A stretch of 64,000 nt of DNA from Symbiodinium natans. Taxonomy: Eukaryota; Sar; Dinophyceae; Suessiales; Symbiodiniaceae. Below, in pieces: positions 1 through 11,609 of the stretch; the stretch's first letter is position 1, and every line of letters begins with the position of its first letter. A program made the translations under genes and the position numbers. Below the pieces are notes generated by a model that saw nothing but the letters and a program-made list of their open reading frames with translations, ran no database searches and was not told where the DNA came from. The stretch is taken from contig CAJNDS010000314.1 of assembly GCA_905221605.1 (NCBI GenBank), positions 65,422-129,421 on the forward strand, given 5' to 3'.

Positions 1-180
1 CGCCCCCCCCCCCCCCCCGCGGATCGGGTTTTGGGGGCAGAGGGGTTTTTCTCCCAGGGGGGGGTGTTCTTGTTAGATCTTGTTAGGGGGACGGGATGAT
101 TTTAAAAGCACGCTCTTTGTGAGGGGGAGCGGCATGTCGTTCCAGGATAATTGCCTTGATGTGTAGAGCCTACGCAGCTC

Positions 181-3100
181 AGGTCCATGCTCAAGCACGC
201 AGACATTGTCCTGCTGGATGAGCCCACCAATCACTTGGATCAGGCTTGCGTGGGTGTAGCACAAGATGCTATGAAGCTGCTCTGATCTGTACGACTGTGT
301 ACTGTGATTTGGGCTGCCGAAAAGACAGTTTTGCAATCCCTCAGAGAGTTGCATAAACCCTAAACCCTAAACCCTAAACCCTAAACCGTAAATCCTAAAC
401 CCTAAACCCTAAACCCTAAACCCAAAACCCTAAACCCCTTAAAGTTTTGTCACAGGAGTCTGTGGACTGGCTGGGCGACTACCTCCTCACTTTGACGAAG
501 TCATCCGTCATGGCTCCTCTTGTGCATATCCTGTTGAGACTTTTCCTGGGGACCTGCTGGGCAGAAATGAGCAGAAACCCTAACCCCTAAACCCTAAACC
601 CTAAACCCTAAACCCTAAACCCTAAACCCTAAACCCTAAACCCTAAACCCTAAACCCAAGACCCTAAACCCTAACCCCTAACCCCCAACCCCTAAACCCG
701 AAACCCTTAACTCAGTCGGGAGAGACTCCTTGGGGCAAAGTGTGCTGGCAAGGTTATCTCCCACGAGCCCAAGTTCCTCAACAAGATCTGCACAGACATT
801 ATCTCCTACAAGGACTTCTAGTAATATATAACACTATTATGTTACAAAACAAATACAATAAATAATTAAATAAATAGCGTGAAGAAATATTATATATAAT
901 ATGTATATGTATATATGCATACGTATATATGTATATATATACATATATATAGATATTTCATTATATAGATATGTATAGATGTTACCTTGTGCAGAACGTA
1001 CTCTGACTACTATGATCTTGCATATTGTGTGTATTGCAGTTCCAGCTTCGCTGTGCTGCTTGTGAAAGCCGGGCTGCGTAGGACAAGTCCCTGGTGTACA
1101 CGGCCGCCGAGTTGCAAGAGCAAGGGGGAGAGGGTTAGGGTTTAGGATTTAGGATTTTAGGGTTTAGGGTTTAGGGGCCGTTCAGAATCACGGAGAGGGC
1201 CGCAGATAGAGGGGGAGATGTGAGTCGACAACTACTGCGTGGAGTGACCTTCCGCTTAACTGTAGAGTCGTGCACTCAGTCAGGAGTTGGGTTTGCCTCA
1301 TTCGAGCCATTTTTCACTGGGCTCGGAGCTCGGGCGCGCGGCGTGCGTTCGAAAGCAGGAAAGAAAGCTCAAGCCGATGTGGTTTCGCGAGCTGTCGTGC
1401 GCCACCTTCGCTGCGGTTCTCAATGGCAAGAAGAATTGCTGACGACATGGCTCGCTGATCGAAGTCGTGGCCACCAGTTTTCGGCCCTAAACCCTAAACC
1501 CTAAACCCTAAACCCTAAACCCTAAACCCTAAACCCTAAACCCTAAACCCTAAACCCTAAACCCTAAACCCTAAACCCTAAACCCTAAACCCTAAACCCT
1601 AAACCCTAAAGGCCGGAAACTTCGACGCCTTCGTCATGGCCAAGGGCATCAAGGCCGATGACATCGAAGCGCTGCTCTCCGGCAACTTGAAGCTGGATGA
1701 GGCCCCCCCCTTCTTGACTTGTTGCTATTGTTACTATTACTATTATTGTTATTGTTATTATTGTTATTATTGTGATTATTAGTATTATTATTATTATTCA
1801 TAGTATTACTATTATTATTATTATTATTGTTATTATTGTTATTATTAGTATTACTATGATTATTATTATTATTGTTGTTATTATTGTTTACAAGTATTAT
1901 AACTATTTTTATTATCATCCCTTGTTCTATCCAGTGGGTGTTCGTGTGAACGTGGTGCCAAGAGCCAATGCTTCATGTGAAGCCTTCCGCTGCCTCTTTC
2001 AGGACGAAGAGGGTGAAGAGGGAGGCGAGGAGAAGAAGGCAGCCGTCGTTCAAGCTCCAATCACTGGTCCTCCCAAGTGTCTTGGCTGAAGCGGTTTCTT
2101 TGCTCACCCTCCGGGGGCGGATAGCAAACGGAACCCTAAACCCTAAACCCTCAACCCTCAACCCTCAACCCACGAAGAATGAAGAATGTCGCTTTTGGCC
2201 GTTGAGGATTGCCTTCCCAATCCCTGGCTCCGTCGAGGGTGTGAAGTCAAGCTCCAAGGCGCAGCAAAACGGAGCAACCTCTATAAAAAGAAAGAATATT
2301 ATAATTGTGAATTACTACAAGAATGTAATAAGATACAACACAATAAAAGAAGACAACAAAAGAGTACAACATTATTACAAATGAATGAATACAATATAAT
2401 CAAATTTTGTGTAATAAGATGAGAATCGTCGGCAGGTGTATGCAACTTGAACCTGGCAGGCTGTCATCGAGTTCAAGAACTTGTCCTTCCGCTATGGCAA
2501 GGCGCGGACATCGTGGGGCTGAGCCGTTTCCGTAGCTTATTTTTCACTACTATGATTATTACTGTTGTGATTACAGAATCAGAGTAGGGTATGATTTATA
2601 TATATACACATGTATTTGTGCATTTTGTTTATCATTATCCTGTTGTGTTATTGTAGTATCTTACTAGCTGTCTTGCTGCAAGTGCTCTTGCTTTCAAGGA
2701 CAAGGACTACCTTATCAATGACGTGGCTGGCAAGCTGTCTTTGGGCTCCCGTGTTGCCATCTGTGGAAGAAACGGCCGCTCTGCGACATTTGTGTTTCTG
2801 GCTGGACATGTCTACGGAAGCGGCATAGGGTTCAGGGTTCAGGGTTCAGGGTTCAGGGTTTAGGGTTTAGGGTTTAGGGTTTAGGGTTTAGGGTTTAGGG
2901 GTTTAGGGTGTCTGCTGTGCAAGAAGAGATGACATCATGACATCAGCACATGCTTCCTTGATTAGGAGTGGGTGGACAGTACTTGCACGGAGCTTGGGTT
3001 GTTTTGTGACGTCAAGGCTGTGGAAAGTCAACCCTCATGACGCTCATCTGCTCGGAGATGAATGCCACGGAGGGCAAGGACAGCTGTCACGTAAGTTTCT

Positions 3101-6100
3101 GATGGGCTTCTTTGAGAGTATGAGTCGTCTGCCAAGCTGAACGCACATTGAAAGCCTGGCGAGGCTGAGCCCTGAACTGGAACTAGCTGGAGGTGTAAGG
3201 GTAGATACAAGTAGGGTTATAAGTGCCCTAAGTAAGGTTATAAGTATAGTTACCCTACTTATGACCCCACTAAAAACTACCCATGAACCTCCAACCAGGC
3301 CACAACATCTTGGTACCACCCGTTTTGCCAAAAGCCGTGTGAGGGATCAGACCTCAAGAAGGCAGAGCATTCAGGGAAGTTGGAGGTTCATGGGTAGGTT
3401 TTAGTGGGGTTATAAGTAGGGTAGCTATACTTATAACCTTACTTAGGGTACTTAGGGCTTTGTGTCCTAGATTTGAGGGCCCAAGCCGCCACTTCCAAAG
3501 GCAGCGCTGCCGGGAATAGAAGCCAACGAAACAGCAACGGTGCAAGTGACACGTAAACCGACGCCCCCAAACACTAAACCCTAAGCCCTAAACCCTAAAC
3601 CCTAAATAAACCCTAAACCCAAAACCCTAAACCCTAGGCCGTAAACCCTAAACCCTAAACCCTATAATCGAAAACTCCCATGTTTTCTGCAGGAAGGCAA
3701 GCTTGGTGAGGCGACTTCGCAGCATGTTAAAGGCATTTTAGCGATCTGACAGGATGCCAAGGTTGGAGAGCAGCGCTGTAGGGTGTAGGGTTTGGGGGAT
3801 TAGGGGTTTAGGGGTTCGGGGTTTAGGGGTTTAGGGGTTTAGGGGTTTAGGGGTTTAGGGGGTTTAGGGGTTTAGGGGGTTTAGGGGGTTGAGGGGGTTT
3901 AGGGGTTCAGGGGGTGTGAAGTCTCTGAGCTCCGTGCTGTCCACGTGCATGTCGCTTCCGCTTCAGCGAGGTGATTCGCCACTGCAACTTGCGAGTGGCC
4001 TACATGAAGCAGGTGCTTTCAGATCCATCTCTCGGGGCATTTCAGTATGTACATCAACCTGTGTCAGGATCATCTGAAGACCCTCGGACCGTACTTCGAC
4101 GCTTTCTGGCAGTCAGGTTTTTTTCTTGACATGCTTCTTGACTTGGGCAATCCAGCTAAGCGCTAGCACTCTGCCGCCTTCCTCGCTCGATGTAGCTGAG
4201 ATGTAGGACACGTCTCCCTTGACCTACATCACCCAGCGGTTCAAGAACGGCTACGACGAGGATCTCTCACGCCACAGACGGTGTGCTTCTTCGTTTTTTC
4301 CTCTTCTTTCCTCCCTGCCCCTAAACCCTAAACCCTAAACCCTAAACCCTAAACCCTAAACCCTAAACCCTAATCCCTAAACCCTACACCCTAAACCCTA
4401 AACCCTAAACCCTAAACCCTAAACCCTACACCAGGAGCTGCAGAAGCGCCTCATCGAGCCCGAAGATGACGAGGAGGCTGCGCGCCGCGCCACCCTGGCC
4501 AAGCAGCCCCTCCCCCAGCTTCAGAGAGAGAGAGGTTTAGGGTTTAGGGTTTAGGGTTTAGGGTTTAGGGTTTAGGGTTTAGGTTTTAAGGTTTAGGGTT
4601 TAGGGTTTTCGGCCCCTTGGAGTATTTTCGAGACGCCGCGCTGGCCGAGGCATGGAAAGTACGGGAACCAGGTCGGCGAGCTGCTGAGTCGGAGCAAGCA
4701 GGGCAGCCAGCTCTACTACGAGGTCCGGGCTTAGGGTTTAGGGTTTAGGGTTTAGGGTTTAGTGTTTAGGGTTTAGGGTTTGAAAGGGGAGCCCTTCTGA
4801 ACCCTCTTCTGGCTCTCTTCAACAGGGACCACACTCAGAGGGCCCATATCCCCAAGGGTCCCCCCAATCCTATCCCCTAAAGACCAGAGGTTTGCAAGAG
4901 CTTCCATGGGCCACCAGCTTCCGTACCCCGACCTCACTCCTCAGAGACTCTAGCCGCGACTGGCTTGCAGGTGAAGTGGGAAGGCCTGGATGATCCGAAG
5001 CAGAGACTTGTATATTCTATAACAAGAATGGTTATACGGCTATAATCATAACACTTCAAACATGAGAGTAGCTACCTGCCCGAAGTCAAGTTGAAGCGAC
5101 GCGCTGGGCATGCCAAGGAACACCATGGTGTCTCTGAAGACCCTGAGGGACATGGGCAGCTTTGACGGCACATTCTCTGTGCTGCGACTCACGGCATGGC
5201 GCATTCTTGCAGTGAGCGAGCGCTCTAGTTTGAGAGCCACTTGTCGAAGACAAGTTCTGAGCCTCAAAGCCTAAACCCTGCCTCTCAAGCTTGAATCTCC
5301 AACCCGAAATTCCTCGCCTAGGTTTGGACAAGGTGGTCATCGCCTGCGACGAGCGCATCGCGGCAAAGGCAAAGCAGCCAGTTGAGCCGGAGCATGCTGA
5401 AGGTTTGGGTTGTGTAGGGTTTAGATTGTGTAGGGTTGTTTGGGGTTTAGGGTTGATGGTTTAGGGTTTAGGGTTCGGGTTGTCTAGAATTTAAGGTTTC
5501 AGGGTTGCGGGGTTCCACGGCCAGATATGATATGATAGGATCGGATGTGATATGATCTGATCTGATTTGTATATATACGTATGTATTATAGCAAGATACA
5601 TCTGTATGTAAAAAAAGGAACATGCCTTGGCTTTTTCTATGCACAGGTCGTGTATACACATATACATATATATATGTATATATATATATGTATACATGTA
5701 CATACATATATATATATCATAAGAAGAAATGAATATGTATGAAAATATGTATGTATGTATATATGCATACCACATATGAAAAATGTACAAAAATAATTAA
5801 ATGAATAAACGTAAATAAATAAATAAAAAATATGTATATATATATATATTTCTATTTATAAATATTAAGAACATGAAAATAAAGACAATATAATGAATAG
5901 ATAAAACAGATATAAATCTAAATATAAATATAAAATATAAACATAAATACACATATAAATACAAATATAAATATAAATAAAATTTATAAATATATCATAT
6001 ATAAATATATAATATATAAGTGTATAATATATAATAATATATATAAATATATAAATATATAAATATATAAATATATAAATATATAAATATATAAATATAT

Positions 6101-8520
6101 AAATTATAAATATTATAAATATATAAATATAGAAATATAGAAATATATAAATATAGAAATAGAGAAATAGAGAAATAGAGGAAATAGAGAAATATAGAAA
6201 TATTAGAAATATGAAATATAGAATATAGAAATATAGAAATATGAAATATATAAATATATATATATATATATTTATAAATATATAAATATATAAATATATA
6301 ATTATTTAAATATATAAATATTTAAATATATAAATATATAAATATATAAATATTTAAATATATAAATATTAAATATATAAATATGTAAATATATAAATAT
6401 ATAAATATATAAATATATAAATATATACATATATAAATATATAAATATATAAATATATAAATATATAAATATATAAATATATAAATATATAAATATATAA
6501 ATATATAAATATATAAATATATAAATATATAAATATATAAATATATAAATATATAAATATATAAATATATAAATATATAAATCTATAAATATATAAATAT
6601 ATAAATATATAAATATATAAATATATAAATATAAATATAAATATGTATATATATATATATATATATATCTGTGTGTGTGCATAGCGTGTCGAAGGCTGCC
6701 GGGCTGGACCAGAGGCCGCTGACGCGAAGCAGCCCAGCGGGAACTTCCCAAAGAAAGCAAAGGGTGTTTAGGGGATTTTGGGTATTCAGTGTATTTAGGG
6801 TATGTAGGGTATTGGGCAACTAGGGTATTCTGGGTTCTTGGCGTTTCTTTGGCTATTCAAGGTATGTGATATCTAGGTTTTTAGGGTTTTAAGGGGTGAC
6901 ATTCGGCCCAATGTTTATAGCAAGTACCAAGAAAGGGAACCCTCAATCCTAAACCCGAAGCCCTGCCACTCCAATTTAGGGAACCTGGCATGCGGGGCCG
7001 GTATGGGGACTGTTCTAAGTTGCGACATTGGGGGGGATGAACCTTACTGAGATGATTTATGGTCCCCTCCAAAACAGGAACCTCTTGTGTACTCTTCAGA
7101 GGGAGACCTTAATTTGGAGCAGCATGTCTTTGCAGAGTACGGTGGATGGCTAAGGAGAGATCACCAAGCACTGTGAGGCATTTGGCATTGACGAGGACTT
7201 GCAGCTTTTTTCGAACCTGCTGCAAAGGTTTCACAGTTCAGGATGGCCCCCTGAGCTCTGCTGGCCTTGCGATTTCCGTCTGCGAGTGTTCCGTGTCATG
7301 ACGGCCTGATGTCTGCTTCTGAGGAGATGTGCTGCAACCAGCAGATTCGTGGATTCTCTGCTGGCCAGAAGGTACCGTGCACATTTCTTTTGCAGTCCAT
7401 AGGCAGTGAGTGCAGCAAGGCATTCACCCCGCGTTCGTTCGTGTTTGTGGTGGATGCAGTTTATGAGGTGCTTTCGGAGTATCTCTACAACCATTCCCCG
7501 CCCCACTGTTGGTCTCAAGAAAAATCTAACAGTCACGTGCACCAGACTGTACTTGTAGCAGAATGTGTGCACTTATCGCACACAGGAGCTGCACATCTCA
7601 CACGCTGTTCGACAATATGTAATTTATAATATATACCATATGATATAAAGTATGTAAGATGCGTCATGCAACATATGATACAAAACGCATAAGATGTTTA
7701 TGTAAATAAATAAATGTTATATATGTCATATAAATTTCAAGCTATACATTAGTACAACATGTACTGGTTGGCCCTTCGTGTCAGGTGCGCCTGTCTCTTG
7801 CGGCCATGTTTCTTGGGAGCATGATCTGGCTTGAGGGGAGGTTCCTGGGTAGGGTTTTAAGTAGGGTAACTATACTTGTCCCCCCATTTAGGGTACTTAT
7901 AAGCCTACTCATAGCTACCCATGATCCTTCAAGTAGTCTCTAAGCTGCAAACCCTTTCTACCTTTTCATGCTCTTGAATGCTGAGGTTCTGGACGAAGCC
8001 TCATTTCATCGCGGTGGATGAGCCCACAAACTACCTGGATGTGGAGACAGTTGAAGCTTTGGCAAAGGCTACGCGTCATCAGATTGGGGTGCCTCTAAGT
8101 CTCACGTCGGTTCGTGGACATCAGTGGACACGTCTGTAGCACGGAAGGTATGTTGGTAGAGCCGTCTTGAGTGCATGTTGCCGAATCACTTGTTCCCCCT
8201 AAGCCCTAAACCCTACACCCTAAACCCTAAACTCTCAACCCTAAACCCTAGAGTCCAAGACATTTCAGCCCTGACAGGCCTTGAACAACTTCCGCGGAGG
8301 CGCTTTGCCCCAATTTGTGACTCATCAATCCTCCCAATGCTTTTCAAGATGCTCAGAGCATGCAGCTTTAGGGTTTAGGGTTTAGGGTTAAGGGTTTAGG
8401 GTTTAGGGTTTAGGGTACAGGGTTGAAGGCATCCTGATGATCGAGCCCAAGATGGACTTCGTGGAGAAGGTTTGCAACGAGACCTGGACCCTGGAAGATG
8501 GCAAGCTGAAGGTGGAGAGT
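181..8520 (+). CDS. Elongation factor 3-like ABC-F ATPase, multi-exon, 5' partial
   Basis: EF3 is a ribosome-bound ABC ATPase known from fungi and some algae that helps clear E-site tRNA during translation. Exons follow EF3 order. The first ABC Walker [11 protein letters not shown] is at 181-240, then 456-513, 753-821 ([15 protein letters not shown]) and 1613-1705. The second ABC opens at about 2462-2515 ([13 protein letters not shown]); its Walker A is split by an intron after CGRNG (2694-2790) and resumes [10 protein letters not shown] (3027-3092). Further exons lie near 3968, 4040, 4213 ([13 protein letters not shown]), 4433 and 4651. YEVRVKWEGL (4700-5005) and NTMVSLKTL (near 5120) match the chromodomain insert that marks EF3. 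Next come 5321-5390, 7159-7225, a signature FSAGQK (7338-7372; usual form LSGGQ), 7784, Walker [13 protein letters not shown] (7988-8080) and a C-terminal strand [12 protein letters not shown] (8422-8520). Introns are full of telomeric repeats. The start is outside the window. Family call is strong; boundaries are approximate. Confidence 0.85.
354..712 (+). repeat. Telomere-like (CCCTAAA)n arrays
   Basis: Two arrays, at about 354-436 and 576-712, separated by the EF3-like exon at 456-513. Both are mostly perfect CCCTAAA with a few variant units. Confidence 0.9.
835..990. repeat. AT-rich low-complexity tract
   Basis: ATATGT/TATATA simple sequence inside an intron of the EF3-like gene, right after the exon that ends in SYKDF. 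No coding signal. Confidence 0.7.
1483..1611 (+). repeat. Telomere-like (CCCTAAA)n array abutting an exon
   Basis: About 18 near-perfect units. The last unit reads CCCTAAAG and runs straight into the EF3-like exon that begins GGAAACTTCGACGCC, so the array appears to supply the 3' splice AG. Confidence 0.9.
1718..1912. repeat. ATT/TTG trinucleotide microsatellite
   Basis: Long imperfect run of ATT, TTG and TTA triplets in an intron. Open frames across it (poly-Asn on minus, poly-Ile on plus) are products of the repeat and not genes. Confidence 0.85.
2825..2907 (+). repeat. Telomere-like (TTTAGGG)n array with TTCAGGG variants
   Basis: Begins just after the EF3-like Walker A half-exon. The first units are TTCAGGG and later ones TTTAGGG. 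Confidence 0.88.
3185..3294. mobile_element. F1 inverted-repeat introner-like element, copy 1
   Basis: Internal GGTTATAAGTATAGTTACCCT and right arm ACTACCCATGAACCTCC. The left arm (CTGGAGGTGTAAGGGTAG) is diverged. It lies in an intron of the EF3-like gene. Confidence 0.7.
3379..3456. mobile_element. F1 element, copy 2 (left half only)
   Basis: Left arm TTGGAGGTTCATGGGTAG followed by the F1 core, without a right arm. It is 85 bp from copy 1 in the same EF3-like intron. Confidence 0.65.
3571..3910. repeat. Opposed telomere-like arrays
   Basis: (CCCTAAA)n at 3571-3664 and a G-rich variant array, mostly TTTAGGGG, at about 3780-3910. They lie in opposite orientations in neighbouring introns of the EF3-like gene. 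Confidence 0.85.
4317..4431 (+). repeat. Telomere-like (CCCTAAA)n array before an exon
   Basis: About 16 units, ending CCCTACACCAG directly at the EF3-like exon GAGCTGCAGAAG. Confidence 0.9.
4533..4783 (+). repeat. Two (TTTAGGG)n arrays around an EF3-like exon
   Basis: Arrays at 4533-4608 and 4731-4783. The second starts a few bases after the exon end (GAGGTCCGG, then GCTTAGGG), so the repeat sits at the 5' splice site. Confidence 0.88.
5400..5500 (+). repeat. Degenerate telomere-like repeats
   Basis: Scattered TTTAGGG, TGTAGGG and TTGATGG units following the EF3-like exon [11 protein letters not shown]. Confidence 0.6.
5520..6672. repeat. AT-rich satellite, 8-bp unit TATAAATA
   Basis: About 1.1 kb of almost pure A/T. 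It starts with mixed TATATG and becomes a long tandem run of TATAAATA/AATATATA from about 6000 to 6650. It lies in one intron of the EF3-like gene. The long open frame on the minus strand (Tyr/Ile/Leu/Phe only) is a by-product of the repeat. Confidence 0.9.
7831..7935. mobile_element. F1 element, copy 3
   Basis: Arms GAGGTTCCTGGGTAG and CTACCCATGATCCTTCAAGTAG around the F1 core. It lies in the intron between the EF3-like exons at 7784 and 7988. Confidence 0.75.
8193..8425. repeat. Telomere-like arrays in opposite orientation
   Basis: (CCCTAAA)n at about 8193-8251 and (TTTAGGG)n at 8367-8425. The second ends TAGGGTACAG at the last clear EF3-like exon. Confidence 0.85.
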
Positions 8521-10049
8521 CCTGGACTGCCAAGAGGATTTTTGGGGTTTTGAGGCCTATTTTCTAAAACAAGGTTTTTTTTTGAGGGTTTTTAAGGTTG
8601 TTGTTTTGTTTTTGTTTTTTTTCTTGTTTGTTTTTTTTTTGGGGGGGGTTTATGGCGCCGCCATTCTGCTAGCGCGTGCGGGCACGAAGGAAGCTTGACA
8701 ACGGCCTGAAGCGAGTGGCGTGAGCTTCCAGGTGAGCTGCCAGGCCAGGAGCCGAGGGCAAGCTTGGGGCTTGGGGTGTGGGGTTTGGGGCTTGGGGTTT
8801 AGGGTTTAGGGTTTAGGAGTAGGGTCAGGGGTGTAGGGTTAGGGCGATGAAGCTTTGTTTGAGACGCAGTCAAGTTCAGTCCTGCAAGTCCTGTGTTGCT
8901 TCCAGGCAGCTCCGTTGGTGGAATTCAAAGTCTACTGATGAGAACGAATGGCTTGGCAACACACTTTTCCTGAGGTGCCTTAATTGTGGCAGGTTGCCGC
9001 AACCCGTTGTTGGTCTCTGCAGCTAAGCAGCCCGCAGGCAACCTCTATTTGCAAGTAAGGAGAAAGACCGCACATGCAGCAGCAACCTGTATTGTTTTCC
9101 CGGTGCATCTTTGCATCTCTTGCCTTGTACAGCACAACCCCCAACAACGACCCTTCAACCCCCTGAGACCCGCAGGAAGCTTCCAGAAGCCGGGTTAGAG
9201 CAGCCCGTTCGATGACTGGCTATCTTGTCCAATGTGTATATATACATATACAAAAAATGTAACCCTAAACCCTAAACCCTAAACCCTTATTGCATATGTT
9301 ACGTTATATACTCTGGGTTCCTCACAACTTCAAGCTTAAGTCAGTCTGGCGAACGGCCGCACAGGGGATGGGGCGGCACACAATGGTAGAGGCCAAGAAC
9401 TCCGCAGTAGACCCGGGATCCTTCCCAGCAGCCTCACAGAAGAATAGTCGGTTTGTGTTGACCTCGCCGGTGTGCTTCGAATCCGTTTGCCTGCAGGCAA
9501 TTTTTGCAGACGGTCAAATGTGCCGTTTGATTTCTTGAGAGGGTCTTGCATCTGACAGAAGTCAGGGCAAGGCCCGCTTAGCCTTGTGTGCATTTTCCTG
9601 TCATGACCTCCTGTTTCGTGGGGGCCCTACCGGTCTCGGTTTTTTATATGCCATCATGAACATTCTAGACTAGACATGACGGTTCATAGATATGTGAGGG
9701 TGATGCTAAAGCTGTGTAGTGACAGCGGCTCTCAGTCGAAACATGAGCCACGTGGGAGCCATGCGATTCACCGGAGCGGAATGCGCGCTTCGGAGCCTGG
9801 GCAGCACTTAAAAACCCTAAACCCTAAACCCTAAACCCTAAACCCTAAACCCTAAACCCTAAACCCTAAACCCTAAGATCTCGGGGAACAACGGGAAGAG
9901 TGCTCATCTGCTTGAGGCCGCCGGCCAGGGCAGAGGCCGGGTTCATGAAACAGCACCGGTTGAAAGAGTCTTTCGTGTGTGTTCAGAAGCCGAGCTGTAG
10001 AACCATTTTAGGGTTTAGGGTTTAGGGTTTAGGGTTTAGGGTTTAGGGT

Positions 10050-10147
10050 TTAGGGCTACTTGGAGTTTCGTGGGTAGTTAAAAGTGGGGTTTATAAGTAG
10101 GGTACCTATACTTAGAACCTTTTTTTGGGTACAGGAACCTCCAGGTA
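10050..10147. mobile_element. F1 element, copy 4 (decayed)
   Basis: TACTTGGAGTTTCGTGGGTAG left arm directly after a (TTTAGGG)n array; core GTAGGGTACCTATACTTA; right arm reduced to AGGAACCTCCAGGTAG. Confidence 0.6.
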
Positions 10148-10640
10148 GATGTCTGACCTTGAGACCAAGTGGTGCGCGTGTGTGCTGTGACTTTGGTGTT
10201 GATTTTTCTGTTGCACCATCTTGTGCTCTCGTTTAGGGTTTAGGGTTTAGGGTTTAGGGTCCTCCAGGGTTCGTCCTTGTGCGCACGCGAGCGAGCAGCT
10301 TACGAGGCACTTCCACGCTGCCGCGGAGCTCAAACATCAGCCTCTCGCTCGTTCGGGCCTCTGAGTATCACCACAGGCTTGAAGGATCCGAGGTCCCAGG
10401 GCCACCTAAACCCTAAACCCTAAACCCTAAAGCCTAAACCCCAAACCCTAAGCCCTAAACCCTAAACCTTAAACCCCTAGCCGTGACTATTGCTGAGGCC
10501 TTGGAGCAGGAGGCTGTTGGGCACGGCGCCGCACCTTGCTTGAGATGCGGAGATGCACGGGGTTTTTGCGGCACAGCCTGCTTGGTGTCTGCCATGCACG
10601 TTGAAAGGCAGATGATGAGTCGCCTCCCACCTTAAACGGC

Positions 10641-10755
10641 CTACAAGAAGGATCATGGGTAGTTGTAAGTAGGGTTATATTTACTCTCATTTAGGATAGT
10701 TATAAGTATAGTTACCCTACTTTACGCCACGTATAACTACCGATGAACCTCCAAG
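10641..10755. mobile_element. F1 element, copy 5
   Basis: ATCATGGGTAGTTGTAAGTA left arm, GTTATAAGTATAGTTACCCT core and TAACTACCGATGAACCTCC right arm. Confidence 0.75.
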
Positions 10756-10965
10756 GAAGCTTTCTAAAGGTCTTAAGGCTCCAACGTATTGCTAACGCGT
10801 CTGCCAAAATCCCTAAACCCTAAACCCTAATCCCTAAACACTCCACCCTAAACCCCAAAATCCTCCCAGGTGATTGGTGCCGGGGAGGCGGACCTGAGGA
10901 ATTCTCAGCGGCGCAAGCGGCGCCTTGGCGCCTCGGCCGGGGATTTCGGTTCTCGGATGTCGGTT

Positions 10966-11051
10966 TGTTGATATATCTATATCTAGATATCTAGATATCT
11001 ATACATCTATACATCTATATATACATATCTATATATCTTTTATCTATATCG

Positions 11052-11093
<42 letters not shown>

Positions 11094-11225
11094 ATAGAGA
11101 CATCTATATATAGCATATATATATATAGATATATGTTGATATGTTTTATATATGGGATGATATTATATATTTATATATACATACATACGTACATACATAT
11201 ATATATATATATAAATGTATGTGTG
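10966..11225. repeat. ATCT/AT/ACATAC microsatellite cluster
   Basis: GATATCTA runs, a clean (ATCT)n stretch at about 11049-11092, then TATA and CATACATA runs. Confidence 0.85.
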
Positions 11226-11609
11226 TGTGCGTGTTGGATGTGAGATGTGAGACACTATAGATTTGAGATTAGGATTTGTTCCGTGCTGCTGCTTCCAGGT
11301 TTCGTTGCCATCACTGGCGACACACGCGACTCGCGTGTGCATACGAATTTGGCCTTTCAGCTGACTAGCCAGCTCTTGCATCATCAAAGCGACCAAGCTC
11401 AGTGCTTTTCTAGAGGGTATCCCTCTGTCAACGCGATTCATTTGGCTGGGGGAAAAGCGCCCTGTAAGAATCGCCGAGCCAGCGCATGCAACCTCAAGGC
11501 CTTGACAGCTTGCACATGGCGATTTGCTTGAAGCTGCCACACGAAGCCATCGACTCCGCTGCAGCTGTTTATGTTCTTTGAAGCTCTAGTGCCTACTGAA
11601 AGCGTTAGA

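Larger units (their letters stand above)
8521..11609. other. Inter-gene stretch with short exon-like pieces and repeats
   Basis: No gene can be named. Two basic segments may be coding: 8668-8718 (RARRKLDNGLKR) and 10869-10965 (DLRNSQRRKRRLG). They could be the C-terminal tail of the EF3-like gene, since EF3 ends in a basic region, but this is a guess. The rest holds telomere-like arrays at 8774-8845, 9260-9288, 9806-9875, 10006-10055, 10232-10260, 10404-10481 and 10810-10860, two F1 elements, and an AT/GATA microsatellite. Confidence 0.5.

Noticed and set aside
354-712. A true chromosome end (telomere) at the left of the window
   Set aside because: The arrays are short, occur all through the 60 kb in both orientations and alternate with exons, so they are interstitial repeats.
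1649-2089. Poly-Asn and poly-Ile ORFs
   Set aside because: Products of the ATT microsatellite at 1718-1912; they do not fit the EF3-like exon order.
6302-6819. 152-codon minus-strand ORF rich in Tyr, Ile, Leu and Phe
   Set aside because: It is a translation of the TATAAATA satellite.
9880-10000. ISGNNGKSAHLLEAA as a Walker A motif of another ABC gene
   Set aside because: The GxxGxGKS/T spacing is wrong and no other ABC motif is nearby.
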